DNA of 64,000 nt, from assembly GCA_035628505.1 (NCBI GenBank), contig DASPJR010000038.1:62001-126000 (forward strand). The letters run 5' to 3'. The position numbers were made by a program, and so were the translations under genes. The stretch comes from DASPJR01 sp035628505 (GTDB lineage Bacteria > Planctomycetota > SZUA-567 > H5-PLA8). The notes below the pieces were generated by a model. That model made no database searches, was not told the DNA's origin, and saw only the letters and a list, made by a program, of their open reading frames with translations. This document shows, piece after piece, positions 41,877 through 50,407 of this stretch (position 1 is the stretch's first letter; the number at the start of each line of letters is the position of its first letter).

Positions 41877-43358
41877 ATGCAGAACGAATGCGCGCGATTC
41901 GGAATCGACGGGCTGGACTCCATTATCAGCGGCGGCTTGCCGAAGGATCGGGTTTATCTGGTTCAAGGCGATCCGGGTTCAGGTAAGACAACAATGGCAT
42001 TGCAGTTTCTACTGCACGGGGCTGAAAAGGGTGAGCGCGGTTTATACATCACGCTGTCTGAGACTGCAGAGGAACTGCGCGCTGTTGCCCGCTCCCACGG
42101 CTGGTCGTTGGATAAGATTGAGATCTTCGAGTTGGCTGCAATGGAAGAAAGCCTCAAACTTGAAACGCAGCAGACGGTTTTTCCGCCGTCCGAAGTGGAT
42201 CTGAACCAGACCACGCAGAAACTGCTGGATCAATGCGAGCGCGTGCAGCCGGCCCGTGTCATTTTCGATTCCTGCGCCGAAATGCGGCTCCTGGCGCAGA
42301 GCGCACTGCGTTACCGCCGCCAGATTCTTGCCCTAAAACAGTACTTCGCCGGCCGCCGCTGCACGGTACTGCTGCTGGACGATCGCACCGCGGATCGCGG
42401 CGATCTGCATGTCCAGAGCCTGGCGCACGGCGTTATCGAACTTGAGCAGACGCTCCCCGATTATGGCGCCGAGCGCCGGCGACTGCGCGTTGTCAAGCTG
42501 CGCGGCGTGAAGTTCAGCGGTGGATACCACGATTTCCATATCGCCACCGGTGGGCTGATCGTTCACCCCCGCATTCAGCAGGAATTGGAATTCACACCGC
42601 GCAAGCCCGAGCTTTTTTCCAGCGGAATTCCCGCCCTCGACAGAATGCTGGGCGGCGGATTAGAACGTGGATCGAGCACGCTTTTCATTGGCCCTGCCGG
42701 ATGCGGTAAGTCTACTCTCGCTACGCAGTACATAAACGCCGCCATGCTGCGCAAGGAGCGCGCGGTGTTCTACAGCTTTGAGGAAGGGCCTACGACCTTT
42801 TTCACACGCGCGCGCGGCCTGGGCATGGACGTGGAACAGTTCGTTGCCAACCGCAGTCTCGTCATCAAGCAGCTCAATCCGGCTGCATTGTCGTCGGGAC
42901 AGTTTACGCAGAATGTCAAAGACGCGGTCGATTCGGGCAATGCCAGCATCGTCGTGATTGACAGCCTTAATGGTTACCTGAATGCCGTCGCCGATGAGCG
43001 TTTCCTGTCCGTGCATCTTCGCGATCTGCTTGCTTTCCTCGGGCGCCGCAACGTGCTGGTGCTGCTGGTCGTCGCGCAGCAGGGCATGATCGGAGCGATG
43101 CAGACGCCCATCGATGTCAGCTACCTGGCCGACACCGTTGTACTGCTGCGGTATTTCGAGCACGCCGGGCGCATTCAAAAGTCCGTGTCCGTTGTTAAGC
43201 GGCGGGGTGGCCCGCACGAAACGAACATACGTGAAATGTCTGTCGGTTCATCCGGGATAGAGATCGGTCCACCGCTTGAGCACTTCCAGGGCGTACTTAC
43301 TGGAGTGCCCATCTTCAGAGGTCAAGCGGCGGACCTTTTGAAGAAAACGCATGCATGA
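41877..43358 (+). CDS. KaiC-like double-domain RecA-family ATPase
   Basis: A 493-residue protein with two RecA/KaiC modules. I choose ATG 41877 (after AAGG) over earlier in-frame starts that lack a ribosome-binding site. Walker A motifs: GDPGSGKTT (31-39) and GPAGCGKST (272-280). Both modules carry acidic pairs after the first strand (ETAEEL and FEEGPTTFF) and a Walker B Asp (VIFDSC, VVIDSLNGYL). Such proteins without KaiA/KaiB are common in non-cyanobacteria, usually paired with sensor kinases. Here the stop overlaps the ATG of a hybrid histidine kinase (ATGA), so they likely work together in signal relay. Confidence 0.9.
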   Translation: MQNECARFGIDGLDSIISGGLPKDRVYLVQGDPGSGKTTMALQFLLHGAEKGERGLYITLSETAEELRAVARSHGWSLDKIEIFELAAMEESLKLETQQTVFPPSEVDLNQTTQKLLDQCERVQPARVIFDSCAEMRLLAQSALRYRRQILALKQYFAGRRCTVLLLDDRTADRGDLHVQSLAHGVIELEQTLPDYGAERRRLRVVKLRGVKFSGGYHDFHIATGGLIVHPRIQQELEFTPRKPELFSSGIPALDRMLGGGLERGSSTLFIGPAGCGKSTLATQYINAAMLRKERAVFYSFEEGPTTFFTRARGLGMDVEQFVANRSLVIKQLNPAALSSGQFTQNVKDAVDSGNASIVVIDSLNGYLNAVADERFLSVHLRDLLAFLGRRNVLVLLVVAQQGMIGAMQTPIDVSYLADTVVLLRYFEHAGRIQKSVSVVKRRGGPHETNIREMSVGSSGIEIGPPLEHFQGVLTGVPIFRGQAADLLKKTHA

Positions 43359-44899
43359 GCAACACATCGATGAATATCGCGGCTGGCTGGAGCGAAGTTG
43401 TAGTCGTGGCTCCTACGGGACGAGACAGCAACATGGTCTGCAGCGTGCTCGAGAGCACCGGCATCCGTTCCCGCAGCTTGCAGACACTCACGTCTACCAC
43501 AGAGCTCTCCCACGCCGCCGCGCTGGTTATCGCCGAAGAAGCACTGGACGGCGCCTCCGCGGCAGCACTCTTGAATCTGATTGAATCTCAGCCCGTCTGG
43601 TCGGATCTGCCTATCTTTATCCTGGCCGGAGACCCAAGCCGCGGCATGCTTAATAAGGATTGTATCGAGCGCGCGTACAACTCCGGCAATGTCACGATTC
43701 TGCGGCGCCCAATACCCCGCGTGTCGCTGGTAAGCGCCATTCGCGCCGGGCTGCGCGCGCGCGGGCGGCAGTTCGAAGTTCGGGAACTGCTTCAGTCGCG
43801 CGAGCGAGACGTCCAGGATCGCGATCACTTCCTGGCGATGCTTGCCCACGAGCTGCGAAATCCACTGGCCCCCATCCGGGCCGGGCTTCACATCTGGAAG
43901 ATGGCCAATTGCGACGACACACAGCGCGCGGTCGCGCGTGAATCGATGGAGCGCCAGGTGCAGCACCTGGCCCGCATGGTAGACGATCTGCTCGACGTCG
44001 CCCGCATCTCGCGGGGGCAGATCACGCTGCGCAAAGAACGCATGGATCTGACGGCGCTCGTCAAAGCCTGCACCGACGATCATGCCAGCTCTTTTGAGGC
44101 GTCAGGCATTCGCCTGCAGGTTGAACTTCCGCCCTACCCGGTATGGGTGAACATCGACAAGACGCGCATTACACAAGTGATCGGGAATCTGCTTCACAAT
44201 GCCGGGAAATTCACGGAAAAGGGCGGGCGCGTGAAAGTCGACCTTCAGGCGCGACCGCTCGATAGAACGGCCGTGATCCATGTCTGGGATACCGGCATCG
44301 GAATGACGCGCGAAATGCTGAGCCGCGTTTTTCAGCCCTTCAACCAGGCGGACAGAACTCTCGATCGAAGCCGCGGCGGTCTTGGCCTGGGACTTGTTCT
44401 GGCAAAGAAGCTGATTGAACTGCATGACGGGCGCATTGAAGCGGCCAGCGAAGGATTAAACCGGGGGGTTCACATGACTGTAACGTTGCGCGCGCAATTC
44501 GAAACTCCACAGCAGTCCGATACGGCGCGATCCAAGCCGCACACGCGGAAGAAAGTTTTGCTGATTGAAGACAATATCGATTCAGCGGAGACGCTGAAAA
44601 TCTTACTGGAATTGATGGGCCATAATGTCGCTGTCGCGCACAACGGACAGGAAGGTCTCAGCCGCGCAAGCGATCTGCGTCCCCAGGTCATCCTCTGCGA
44701 TATTGGCTTGCCGGGTATCGACGGATATGAGGTGGCCAAAGCCATCCGCTCGCGCCAGTTGGTGACGAACTGTCACCTCATTGCGATGACCGGCTACGGA
44801 CAGGAAGAGGATCAGCGCCGCGCCCGCGACGCAGGTTTCGACATGCACCTGACAAAACCGGTTGATCCGGTTGTGCTCGAGGCCGTCGTCGGAAACTGA
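43355..44899 (+). CDS. Hybrid sensor histidine kinase with C-terminal receiver
   Basis: A 514-residue cytoplasmic kinase. Residues 1-140 resemble a degenerate receiver (strand-helix alternation, VVVVAPTGRDSNMVCSVLES ... ILAGDPSRG), without the Asp-Asp pair. HisKA: MLAHELRNPLAPIRAG with H165. HATPase motifs follow: QVIGNLLHNAGKFT (N box) and GGLGLGLVLAK (G2). A receiver domain starts at 399 (KKVLLIEDNIDSAETL) with phospho-acceptor D449 (VILCDIGLPGIDG) and Lys in LTKPVD. No membrane segment, so input is cytosolic. Translationally coupled to the KaiC-like gene. Confidence 0.93.
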   Translation: MSNTSMNIAAGWSEVVVVAPTGRDSNMVCSVLESTGIRSRSLQTLTSTTELSHAAALVIAEEALDGASAAALLNLIESQPVWSDLPIFILAGDPSRGMLNKDCIERAYNSGNVTILRRPIPRVSLVSAIRAGLRARGRQFEVRELLQSRERDVQDRDHFLAMLAHELRNPLAPIRAGLHIWKMANCDDTQRAVARESMERQVQHLARMVDDLLDVARISRGQITLRKERMDLTALVKACTDDHASSFEASGIRLQVELPPYPVWVNIDKTRITQVIGNLLHNAGKFTEKGGRVKVDLQARPLDRTAVIHVWDTGIGMTREMLSRVFQPFNQADRTLDRSRGGLGLGLVLAKKLIELHDGRIEAASEGLNRGVHMTVTLRAQFETPQQSDTARSKPHTRKKVLLIEDNIDSAETLKILLELMGHNVAVAHNGQEGLSRASDLRPQVILCDIGLPGIDGYEVAKAIRSRQLVTNCHLIAMTGYGQEEDQRRARDAGFDMHLTKPVDPVVLEAVVGN

Positions 44900-45122
44900 T
44901 TACCCCGCGAACAATCGATTCGATTCTCACTCCTGAACGGAGTTGCCAGCGCAGAAGTGTTCCCTTGCTGGGAATCCCCTCCTGCACCGGCCGCTACACG
45001 TAACAGGCCGCTAGCATGGCCGTAACAAGAATATTTATCGGACCGGCTGCGCGTTCGCCGGGCTGGTTCATCTGGCCCGCGGTGTGTTGAATTGTTCAGG
45101 AGGAAATTATAGCGTTTGAAAC

Positions 45123-45980
45123 ATGGATAACGCGATCAAAAGAGTGCTCTACGAAACACACATGCACACGCCGCTATGCCGGCACGCGATCGGGGAGCCG
45201 TCGGACTACGCTGCTGTCGCCTGGCAACGTGGGTTGAAGGGCATCATTGTTACAGATCACAATCCAATGCCTAACGGCTACACCGCCCCCTACCGAATGA
45301 CAGACGACGAAGTGGATGACTATATCGACCGCGTGTCCAGTGCGCGTGCGGAATACAACGGCCGCGTCGATGTGCGCCTCGGGCTTGAAAGCGATTATTT
45401 TCCGGGCGTTGAATCCTATCTTGAAAAGCTTCATGCCAGCCGTCCGTTCACGTACGTTCTCGGCTCGGTGCACCCTCAGATTCGGGACTACCAGGTTCTC
45501 TATCTCAAGAATGACGTACTTGAATTTCAACGCATCTATTTTGATCATCTCGCGATGGCGGCCGAGACCGGATTGTTCGATACGCTCGCTCATCCGGACC
45601 TCGTGAAGAACTGCCATCCGCGCCGCTGGAATGTCGAGGCCGTGCTCAGCGATATTCGTAAAGTGCTCGACCGCATAGCGAAGACCGGCATTGCCATGGA
45701 GCTCAACACCTCCGGTCTGAACAAAGACGTTCCAGAGATGAATCCCGGCCGCGTGATGCTGCTGGAAATGCACGCGCGGAAAATTCCGGTCGTGATCGGC
45801 GCCGATGCACATCGGCCCGAGCGCACCGGCGCCGATTTTGAGCTCGCGCTCAGGACACTGCGAGAAGTCGGCTACACACACAGCAGCGTATTTCTCGAGC
45901 GCGGCAAGCGGACTGACATACCCATCGAACAGTCGCTGGCTTCGCTGCAGCCGCTGGAAGTTCAGCCTGCGCGCCAGTAA
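45123..45980 (+). CDS. PHP-domain histidinol-phosphatase-like protein
   Basis: A 285-residue metal-dependent phosphatase. Motifs of the PHP domain are visible: ETHMHTPLCRHA at 11-22, IIVTDHNPMPNG, GLESDYFPG, VLGSVHPQ, FDTLAHPDLVKN, MELNTSG and VIGADAHRPE. Their order matches HisJ/HisK histidinol phosphatases, but related PHP phosphatases with other substrates are known. An AGGAGG lies 17 nt before the ATG, too far for usual use; a stop codon blocks upstream extension. It is followed, after 11 bp, by a HipA-like kinase gene. Confidence 0.8.
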   Translation: MDNAIKRVLYETHMHTPLCRHAIGEPSDYAAVAWQRGLKGIIVTDHNPMPNGYTAPYRMTDDEVDDYIDRVSSARAEYNGRVDVRLGLESDYFPGVESYLEKLHASRPFTYVLGSVHPQIRDYQVLYLKNDVLEFQRIYFDHLAMAAETGLFDTLAHPDLVKNCHPRRWNVEAVLSDIRKVLDRIAKTGIAMELNTSGLNKDVPEMNPGRVMLLEMHARKIPVVIGADAHRPERTGADFELALRTLREVGYTHSSVFLERGKRTDIPIEQSLASLQPLEVQPARQ

Positions 45981-45991
45981 CGGAGACGATC

Positions 45992-46951
45992 ATGCTTCCC
46001 ACTGAAGTAAGCCGCAACACCTGCCAGCCCATTCCGCTCACGGACGGCGAATGCTTTCCGGTCATCGACGTGCCAAACGAAGCTGCTGAAGACGTCGAAG
46101 AGAAGGGGACGACAATCAAATTCTGGCTGCAGGGCAAGCAGCTGCTCTATAAACAGGCGCGTGAAGGCACCGGCGAACACTGGAGCGAGAAAATCACAAG
46201 CGAACTGGCCGCTGAGATCGGGCTGCCCGCGGCTTACGTCGAACTGGCCAAATGGCGTGGCAACTATGGCGTTGTGACTGCGAGCGTGCTGCAGCCGGGC
46301 GAAGAACTTGTGGAAGCGAAGGACTTGCTCGCACGGCTGACGCTCTCCGGCGAGCCGAACCCACGCTTGCATACGCTCGAGAATAATTTCGCGCTTCTGG
46401 ATCGCATCAATCAGCCGCTGCGCTGGAACCCGCCGCCCGAGATCAAGCGCACACGCGATACGTTCATCGGCTATCTCGTCTTTGATGCCTGGGTCAATAA
46501 CGAAGACCGCCATCACGAAAACTGGGGTGTCATAGACATTCAGCCCTGGGCTCGCGAAGACGATTTCAGCCGCTACTTCCTCGCGGCAAGCTTCGATCAC
46601 GCCTCATCGCTCGGCCGCGAGCAGACTGACGAGCAGCGCAAGGTGCTGCTGACCACAAACCAGGTAGGCGATTATATTGCGCGCTGCCTTTCTGGAATTT
46701 TTCCCGACGAGACAGCGGCCGATCCGCTTTCTGCGCACGCGGCGGTCGAGCGTGCGTTTGAGCTTGAGCCTGAGGCGACACGTTTCTGGATTGGCCGCGT
46801 GCTGGCGCTGAGCGACAAGAAGATCGAAAACCTGTTCAACCGGCTGCCCCAGGACGCAATTTCGCCTTTCGCGCGCGCCCTTGCCCTTGCCGTTCTGCAG
46901 TACAGCGCCGAACGGTTCAGCCGTCTGTTGAAAATAGGTATCCAGAAATAG
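45992..46951 (+). CDS. HipA-like protein kinase without an adjacent HipB
   Basis: A 319-residue protein with a HipA/PI3-PI4-kinase-like core. A candidate ATP lysine is in LLYKQARE (K54). The catalytic loop reads VNNEDRHHENWG (N169-G179, D172 the catalytic Asp and N177 metal ligand), followed by FDHASSLG (201-208, D202 equivalent to the DFG Asp). The N-terminal HipA domain typical of HipA toxins is missing, and no HTH antitoxin gene is next to it. It may phosphorylate a protein or small molecule; target unknown. Likely co-transcribed with the PHP phosphatase gene 11 bp upstream. Confidence 0.7.
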   Translation: MLPTEVSRNTCQPIPLTDGECFPVIDVPNEAAEDVEEKGTTIKFWLQGKQLLYKQAREGTGEHWSEKITSELAAEIGLPAAYVELAKWRGNYGVVTASVLQPGEELVEAKDLLARLTLSGEPNPRLHTLENNFALLDRINQPLRWNPPPEIKRTRDTFIGYLVFDAWVNNEDRHHENWGVIDIQPWAREDDFSRYFLAASFDHASSLGREQTDEQRKVLLTTNQVGDYIARCLSGIFPDETAADPLSAHAAVERAFELEPEATRFWIGRVLALSDKKIENLFNRLPQDAISPFARALALAVLQYSAERFSRLLKIGIQK

Positions 46952-46966
46952 CGAACACAAAGCGCG

Positions 46967-47593
46967 TCATCGAATGTCCAGGCCTTCGCGAATGTCCGAC
47001 GCGGAGCGGGCGGCCCAGCGTTTCACTTCGTTTACAGCTCCGCCCGGAAGCAGACGCGAGCCCGCGATTGCAAAAGGCGAGGCGAGCTGCGATTCGCTCC
47101 ACACGCGCGCGTTCGGCCACAGCGAGACGGCCGCGGCGACGATGACGAAAGTCATCACGCAGCCTTTCATCGCGCCAAATATACCGCCGAGAATCCGGTC
47201 ATCCGCCCGGCGCAGTTCACGCTCGCTTTTCGGCAAGCCTCGCTCCGAGTGAACTTCGGCCACGGCAGCGGCCATGCGCAGACCGAAGCCGACGCTTCCG
47301 ACGATGAACAGGAACGCGATGAGCTTCGCGCGAAAGAGATTGCTGGTGACGTGTTCGACCAGAAATCCGGACAGCAGCGGCGCGAGTGCCAGCCCGAGAA
47401 TGACGCCGAAGGCAATGCTGGCCACGCCTGCCGCCTGCCATAGCAGGCCGCGCCGCCAGCCCAGATACGTCTGCAGCAGCAGAAAGCCAATAATCAAACC
47501 GTCAACGATGTGCCCGTCCACGCCGCCTCCCCCGAGTTCACGCGAGAATTTCATCAGAAGTATCGTCACACCGTTGAGTTTCCTTAACGCCAT
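46967..47593 (-). CDS. CvpA family membrane protein
   Basis: A 208-residue membrane protein. An open frame extends much further upstream but runs antisense through the aldo/keto reductase gene and is not protein-like there, so I start at ATG 47593; MKFSREL at 47554 is an alternative. The first membrane segment DGLIIGFLLLQTYLGWRRGLLW with a following basic turn is typical of CvpA. Four hydrophobic segments are visible. CvpA proteins are linked to envelope integrity and colicin V release in E. coli. The gene converges on the HipA-like gene. Confidence 0.75.
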   Translation of the reverse strand: MALRKLNGVTILLMKFSRELGGGGVDGHIVDGLIIGFLLLQTYLGWRRGLLWQAAGVASIAFGVILGLALAPLLSGFLVEHVTSNLFRAKLIAFLFIVGSVGFGLRMAAAVAEVHSERGLPKSERELRRADDRILGGIFGAMKGCVMTFVIVAAAVSLWPNARVWSESQLASPFAIAGSRLLPGGAVNEVKRWAARSASDIREGLDIR

Positions 47594-47674
47594 GCGCGCC
47601 GAGTCGCCAAAATCACCGGGTTGCTTGGAAATGAAGCGATGGTAAAACGCGGGTTCATCCGTAAGGAGACGCTC

Positions 47675-48625
47675 ATGCGCAAGCGACGGCTGGGAACGAC
47701 GAACCTGGAGCTGACCACCATCGGCTTTGGCAGTTGGGCTGCCGGCGGGCCGGACTGGAAAGCCGGCTGGGGGCCGCAGGATGACAACGATTCGATCGCA
47801 GCCATTCGCCGCGCGCTGGATTGCGGCGTAAACTGGATCGACACGGCTGCCGTTTATGGCCTGGGTCATTCCGAAGAAGTCGTTGGCCGTGCGATCAAAG
47901 GTGTTCGCGACAAAGTCATCATTGCTACGAAATGTGGCCGCCGCCAGAGCGCGGACAACCAGCTCTACGGCGACTTGCGTCCCGAGTTCATCCGTGAAGA
48001 GTGTGAGAACAGCTTGCGGCGCCTTCAGATTGACTGCATCGATCTCTACCAGATTCACTGGCCTGAACCGGACGAACTTGTCGAGTCCGCCTGGACGGAG
48101 ATCGGCAAACTGGTGAAGGCAGGAAAAGTGCGCTACGCCGGTGTGTCGAACTTTTCTGTCGCGCAGATGAAGCGCGCTCAGCCGGTTCTCCCGATCACCT
48201 CATCGCAGCCGCCGTACAACATGCTGCGCCGCGAAGTTGAAGCGGAGCATCTGCCGTTCTGCAAAGCGAATAACATCAGCGTGCTCGTTTACAGCCCCAT
48301 GCAGCACGGCCTGCTTACCGGCGCATTCACGCGCGAGCGCCTTGCGGCGCTGCCCGCAAATGATTTCCGCAAGAATCACAAGGCCTTTACCGAGCCGGCG
48401 ATTTCGAAAACGCTCGCGATCGTCGACAAGCTCAAAGCAATTGCTGCAAAGAATAATCTCACGTGTTCACAACTGGCGCTCGCGTGGGTGTTGCGCCGCG
48501 AGGAAGTCACGAGCGCGATCGTCGGCGTGCGCAAGCCTGCGCAGATCGAAGAGACAGCGAGGGCAGGGGATGTAGTGCTGAGCGCGGAGACGGTCAGCGA
48601 GATTGAGACGATTCTGAACGGTTGA
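47675..48625 (+). CDS. Aldo/keto reductase (cytosolic)
   Basis: A 316-residue AKR. ATG 47675 follows AAGGAG; earlier in-frame starts lack one. Catalytic tetrad: Asp and Tyr in NWIDTAAVYGLG, Lys in IIATKCG, His in YQIHWPEP. An NADPH-binding C-terminal motif VGVRKPAQIEETARA is present. Similar to the yajO/tas-like group of bacterial AKRs that reduce aldehydes or keto sugars. It overlaps the tail of the convergent gene at 48594 by 32 bp. Confidence 0.92.
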   Translation: MRKRRLGTTNLELTTIGFGSWAAGGPDWKAGWGPQDDNDSIAAIRRALDCGVNWIDTAAVYGLGHSEEVVGRAIKGVRDKVIIATKCGRRQSADNQLYGDLRPEFIREECENSLRRLQIDCIDLYQIHWPEPDELVESAWTEIGKLVKAGKVRYAGVSNFSVAQMKRAQPVLPITSSQPPYNMLRREVEAEHLPFCKANNISVLVYSPMQHGLLTGAFTRERLAALPANDFRKNHKAFTEPAISKTLAIVDKLKAIAAKNNLTCSQLALAWVLRREEVTSAIVGVRKPAQIEETARAGDVVLSAETVSEIETILNG

Positions 48626-49109
48626 CGGGAAGGGACTGCTCCAGATGTCTGCACCGAGACTGTAGAATCAATCCGGGGATCGCGAAAAGCGAAAGAAACG
48701 CGTAGGTCAGAAATGTGCTTAACATGCCGCGCGGGTGCGAAGCGAGTATGAAGAGCATCATCACGGCCGGAGTGATCGCCAGTAATCCAATCACCAGCCC
48801 GAGTCCAACCAACATATAGCCAATGCGTCCCCAGCTGCTCTTCACCGCCAGCAGATTAGCCTTGCCAAGCCCCCAGCCAAGCCCGACGAGAAACAAGGGA
48901 ATGGGGAACAAGCCGAAGGCAATCAGCTTCAGGAGTTCTTCAGAGCCCGAACTTTCACGGTACGATTTCAGGAGCAGCCCCAGCGGCAATGTCGAGACGA
49001 TCAAGGCAAACGCCATTTCGAGATAACGGAATTTCAGGCGGTAAAAGCCGGCAATCACGACGGCCAGCAAGGCGCCAAGACAGATAAACAATGCAATTAA
49101 GCCTTCCAT
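48594..49109 (-). CDS. Unknown membrane protein
   Basis: A 171-residue protein with four or five membrane segments (for example EGLIALFICLGALLAVVIAG and ITPAVMMLFILAS). A start two codons upstream is also possible. No recognised family. Its last 32 bp overlap the end of the aldo/keto reductase gene on the opposite strand. Confidence 0.6.
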   Translation of the reverse strand: MEGLIALFICLGALLAVVIAGFYRLKFRYLEMAFALIVSTLPLGLLLKSYRESSGSEELLKLIAFGLFPIPLFLVGLGWGLGKANLLAVKSSWGRIGYMLVGLGLVIGLLAITPAVMMLFILASHPRGMLSTFLTYAFLSLFAIPGLILQSRCRHLEQSLPVNRSESSQSR

Positions 49110-49222
49110 AATCACCGCCCGTTGAATACAAACGCAGTTTACGCCAGTGCCGCCTCTACTTAAATTCCTTTCTTTGTGCCTTCGAGTCTTCGTGTCTTCC
49201 TGCTGAAGGAGCGATTCAGAAA

Positions 49223-50407
49223 ATGCTTTACCGCCGCTTCGGAAAAACGAATTTGCAGATGCCCGTGTTCTCCTGCGGAGGCATGCGTTACCAGCAGTCG
49301 TGGAATGACAAAGACAAGTTCACGCCTGAGAACCAGAAAAATCTTGAAGCCTGCATCCACCGCTCGCTTGAGGTCGGCATCAACCACATCGAGACCGCGC
49401 GCGGTTACGGCACCAGCGAAGAGCAGCTTGGTCATGTGCTGCCGAAGCTGCCGCGCGAGAAGATGATCGTGCAGACAAAGATCGGCCCTGAAGCCGATCC
49501 GAAGAAGTTTAACGAGAACTTCGACAAATCAATGTCGCTGCTCAAGCTCGACTATGTCGATCTGCTCGCCATTCACGGCATCAACAACGAAGAGCGCCTC
49601 GAGTGGTCGCTGCGCAAAGGCGGCTGCCTTGAACAGGCGCTGGCACTGAAGAAACAGGGCCGCGCGCGCCACGTCGGATTCTCAACGCACGGCAGCCTGC
49701 AGGTGATTCTTGAGGCGATCAAAGACGGCCGGTTTGAGTACGTCAATCTGCATTGGTACTACGTGAATCAGTTCAACTGGCCAGCGGTTGAACTTGCCAC
49801 CAAGCTGGACATGGGCGTCTTCATCATCAGCCCCAGCGATAAGGGCGGCAAACTTTACGAGCCCAGTAAAAAGCTGGTGCAGATGACCGATCCGCTCTCG
49901 CCGATCGTCTTCAACGATCTCTGGTGCCTCACGCGCCCGCAGATCCACACGCTCTCTGTCGGCGCCGCGCGGCCGACCGATTTCGACGAGCACCTCAAGA
50001 CGCTGCAATTTCTTAAACCAGGCGTCGATGCGCAGGCAATTCTGAAGCCCATTGAAACACGCATGCAAAGCGAACTGGTGAAGACGCTCGGCGAAGAGTG
50101 GGTCAAGAGCTGGCACGTCGGAATTCCTGAATGGAATCACGCGCCCGGCGAAGTGAACATCTTCGAGATTCTGCGGCTGCGCAACTTTGCCAAGGCGTTC
50201 GACATGATCGAATACGGTAAGATGCGCTACAACCTGCTTGGCAAGGCCGACCACTGGTTTCCGGGAAATCGCGCTGACAATCTGAAAGGCCTCGATTTCT
50301 CAATGGCGCTCAAGAATTCACCGTTCGCGAAGGAAATCCCGGCGGCGCTCGCCGAAGCGCATGAACTGATGGCCGGACAGGAAGTGAAGCGGCTGGGCAG
50401 CCACTAA
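49223..50407 (+). CDS. Aldo/keto reductase with degenerate ferredoxin-like C-terminus
   Basis: A 394-residue AKR of the group that normally carries a C-terminal ferredoxin-like domain with iron-sulfur cysteines. The catalytic region is intact: NHIETARGYGTSE (Glu instead of Asp, usual for this group), VQTKIGP and LAIHGINN. The C-terminal region keeps the surrounding helices (GIPEWNHAPGEV, FEILRLRNFAKAFDMIEYGK) but has none of the CxxCxxC cysteines, so the cluster seems to have been lost. It ends 4 bp inside the oppF gene's stop on the other strand. Confidence 0.88.
   Translation: MLYRRFGKTNLQMPVFSCGGMRYQQSWNDKDKFTPENQKNLEACIHRSLEVGINHIETARGYGTSEEQLGHVLPKLPREKMIVQTKIGPEADPKKFNENFDKSMSLLKLDYVDLLAIHGINNEERLEWSLRKGGCLEQALALKKQGRARHVGFSTHGSLQVILEAIKDGRFEYVNLHWYYVNQFNWPAVELATKLDMGVFIISPSDKGGKLYEPSKKLVQMTDPLSPIVFNDLWCLTRPQIHTLSVGAARPTDFDEHLKTLQFLKPGVDAQAILKPIETRMQSELVKTLGEEWVKSWHVGIPEWNHAPGEVNIFEILRLRNFAKAFDMIEYGKMRYNLLGKADHWFPGNRADNLKGLDFSMALKNSPFAKEIPAALAEAHELMAGQEVKRLGSH

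Noticed and set aside
47594..48058. Upstream extension of the CvpA open frame
   Set aside because: It runs antisense through the aldo/keto reductase gene and has no membrane or CvpA-like character there.
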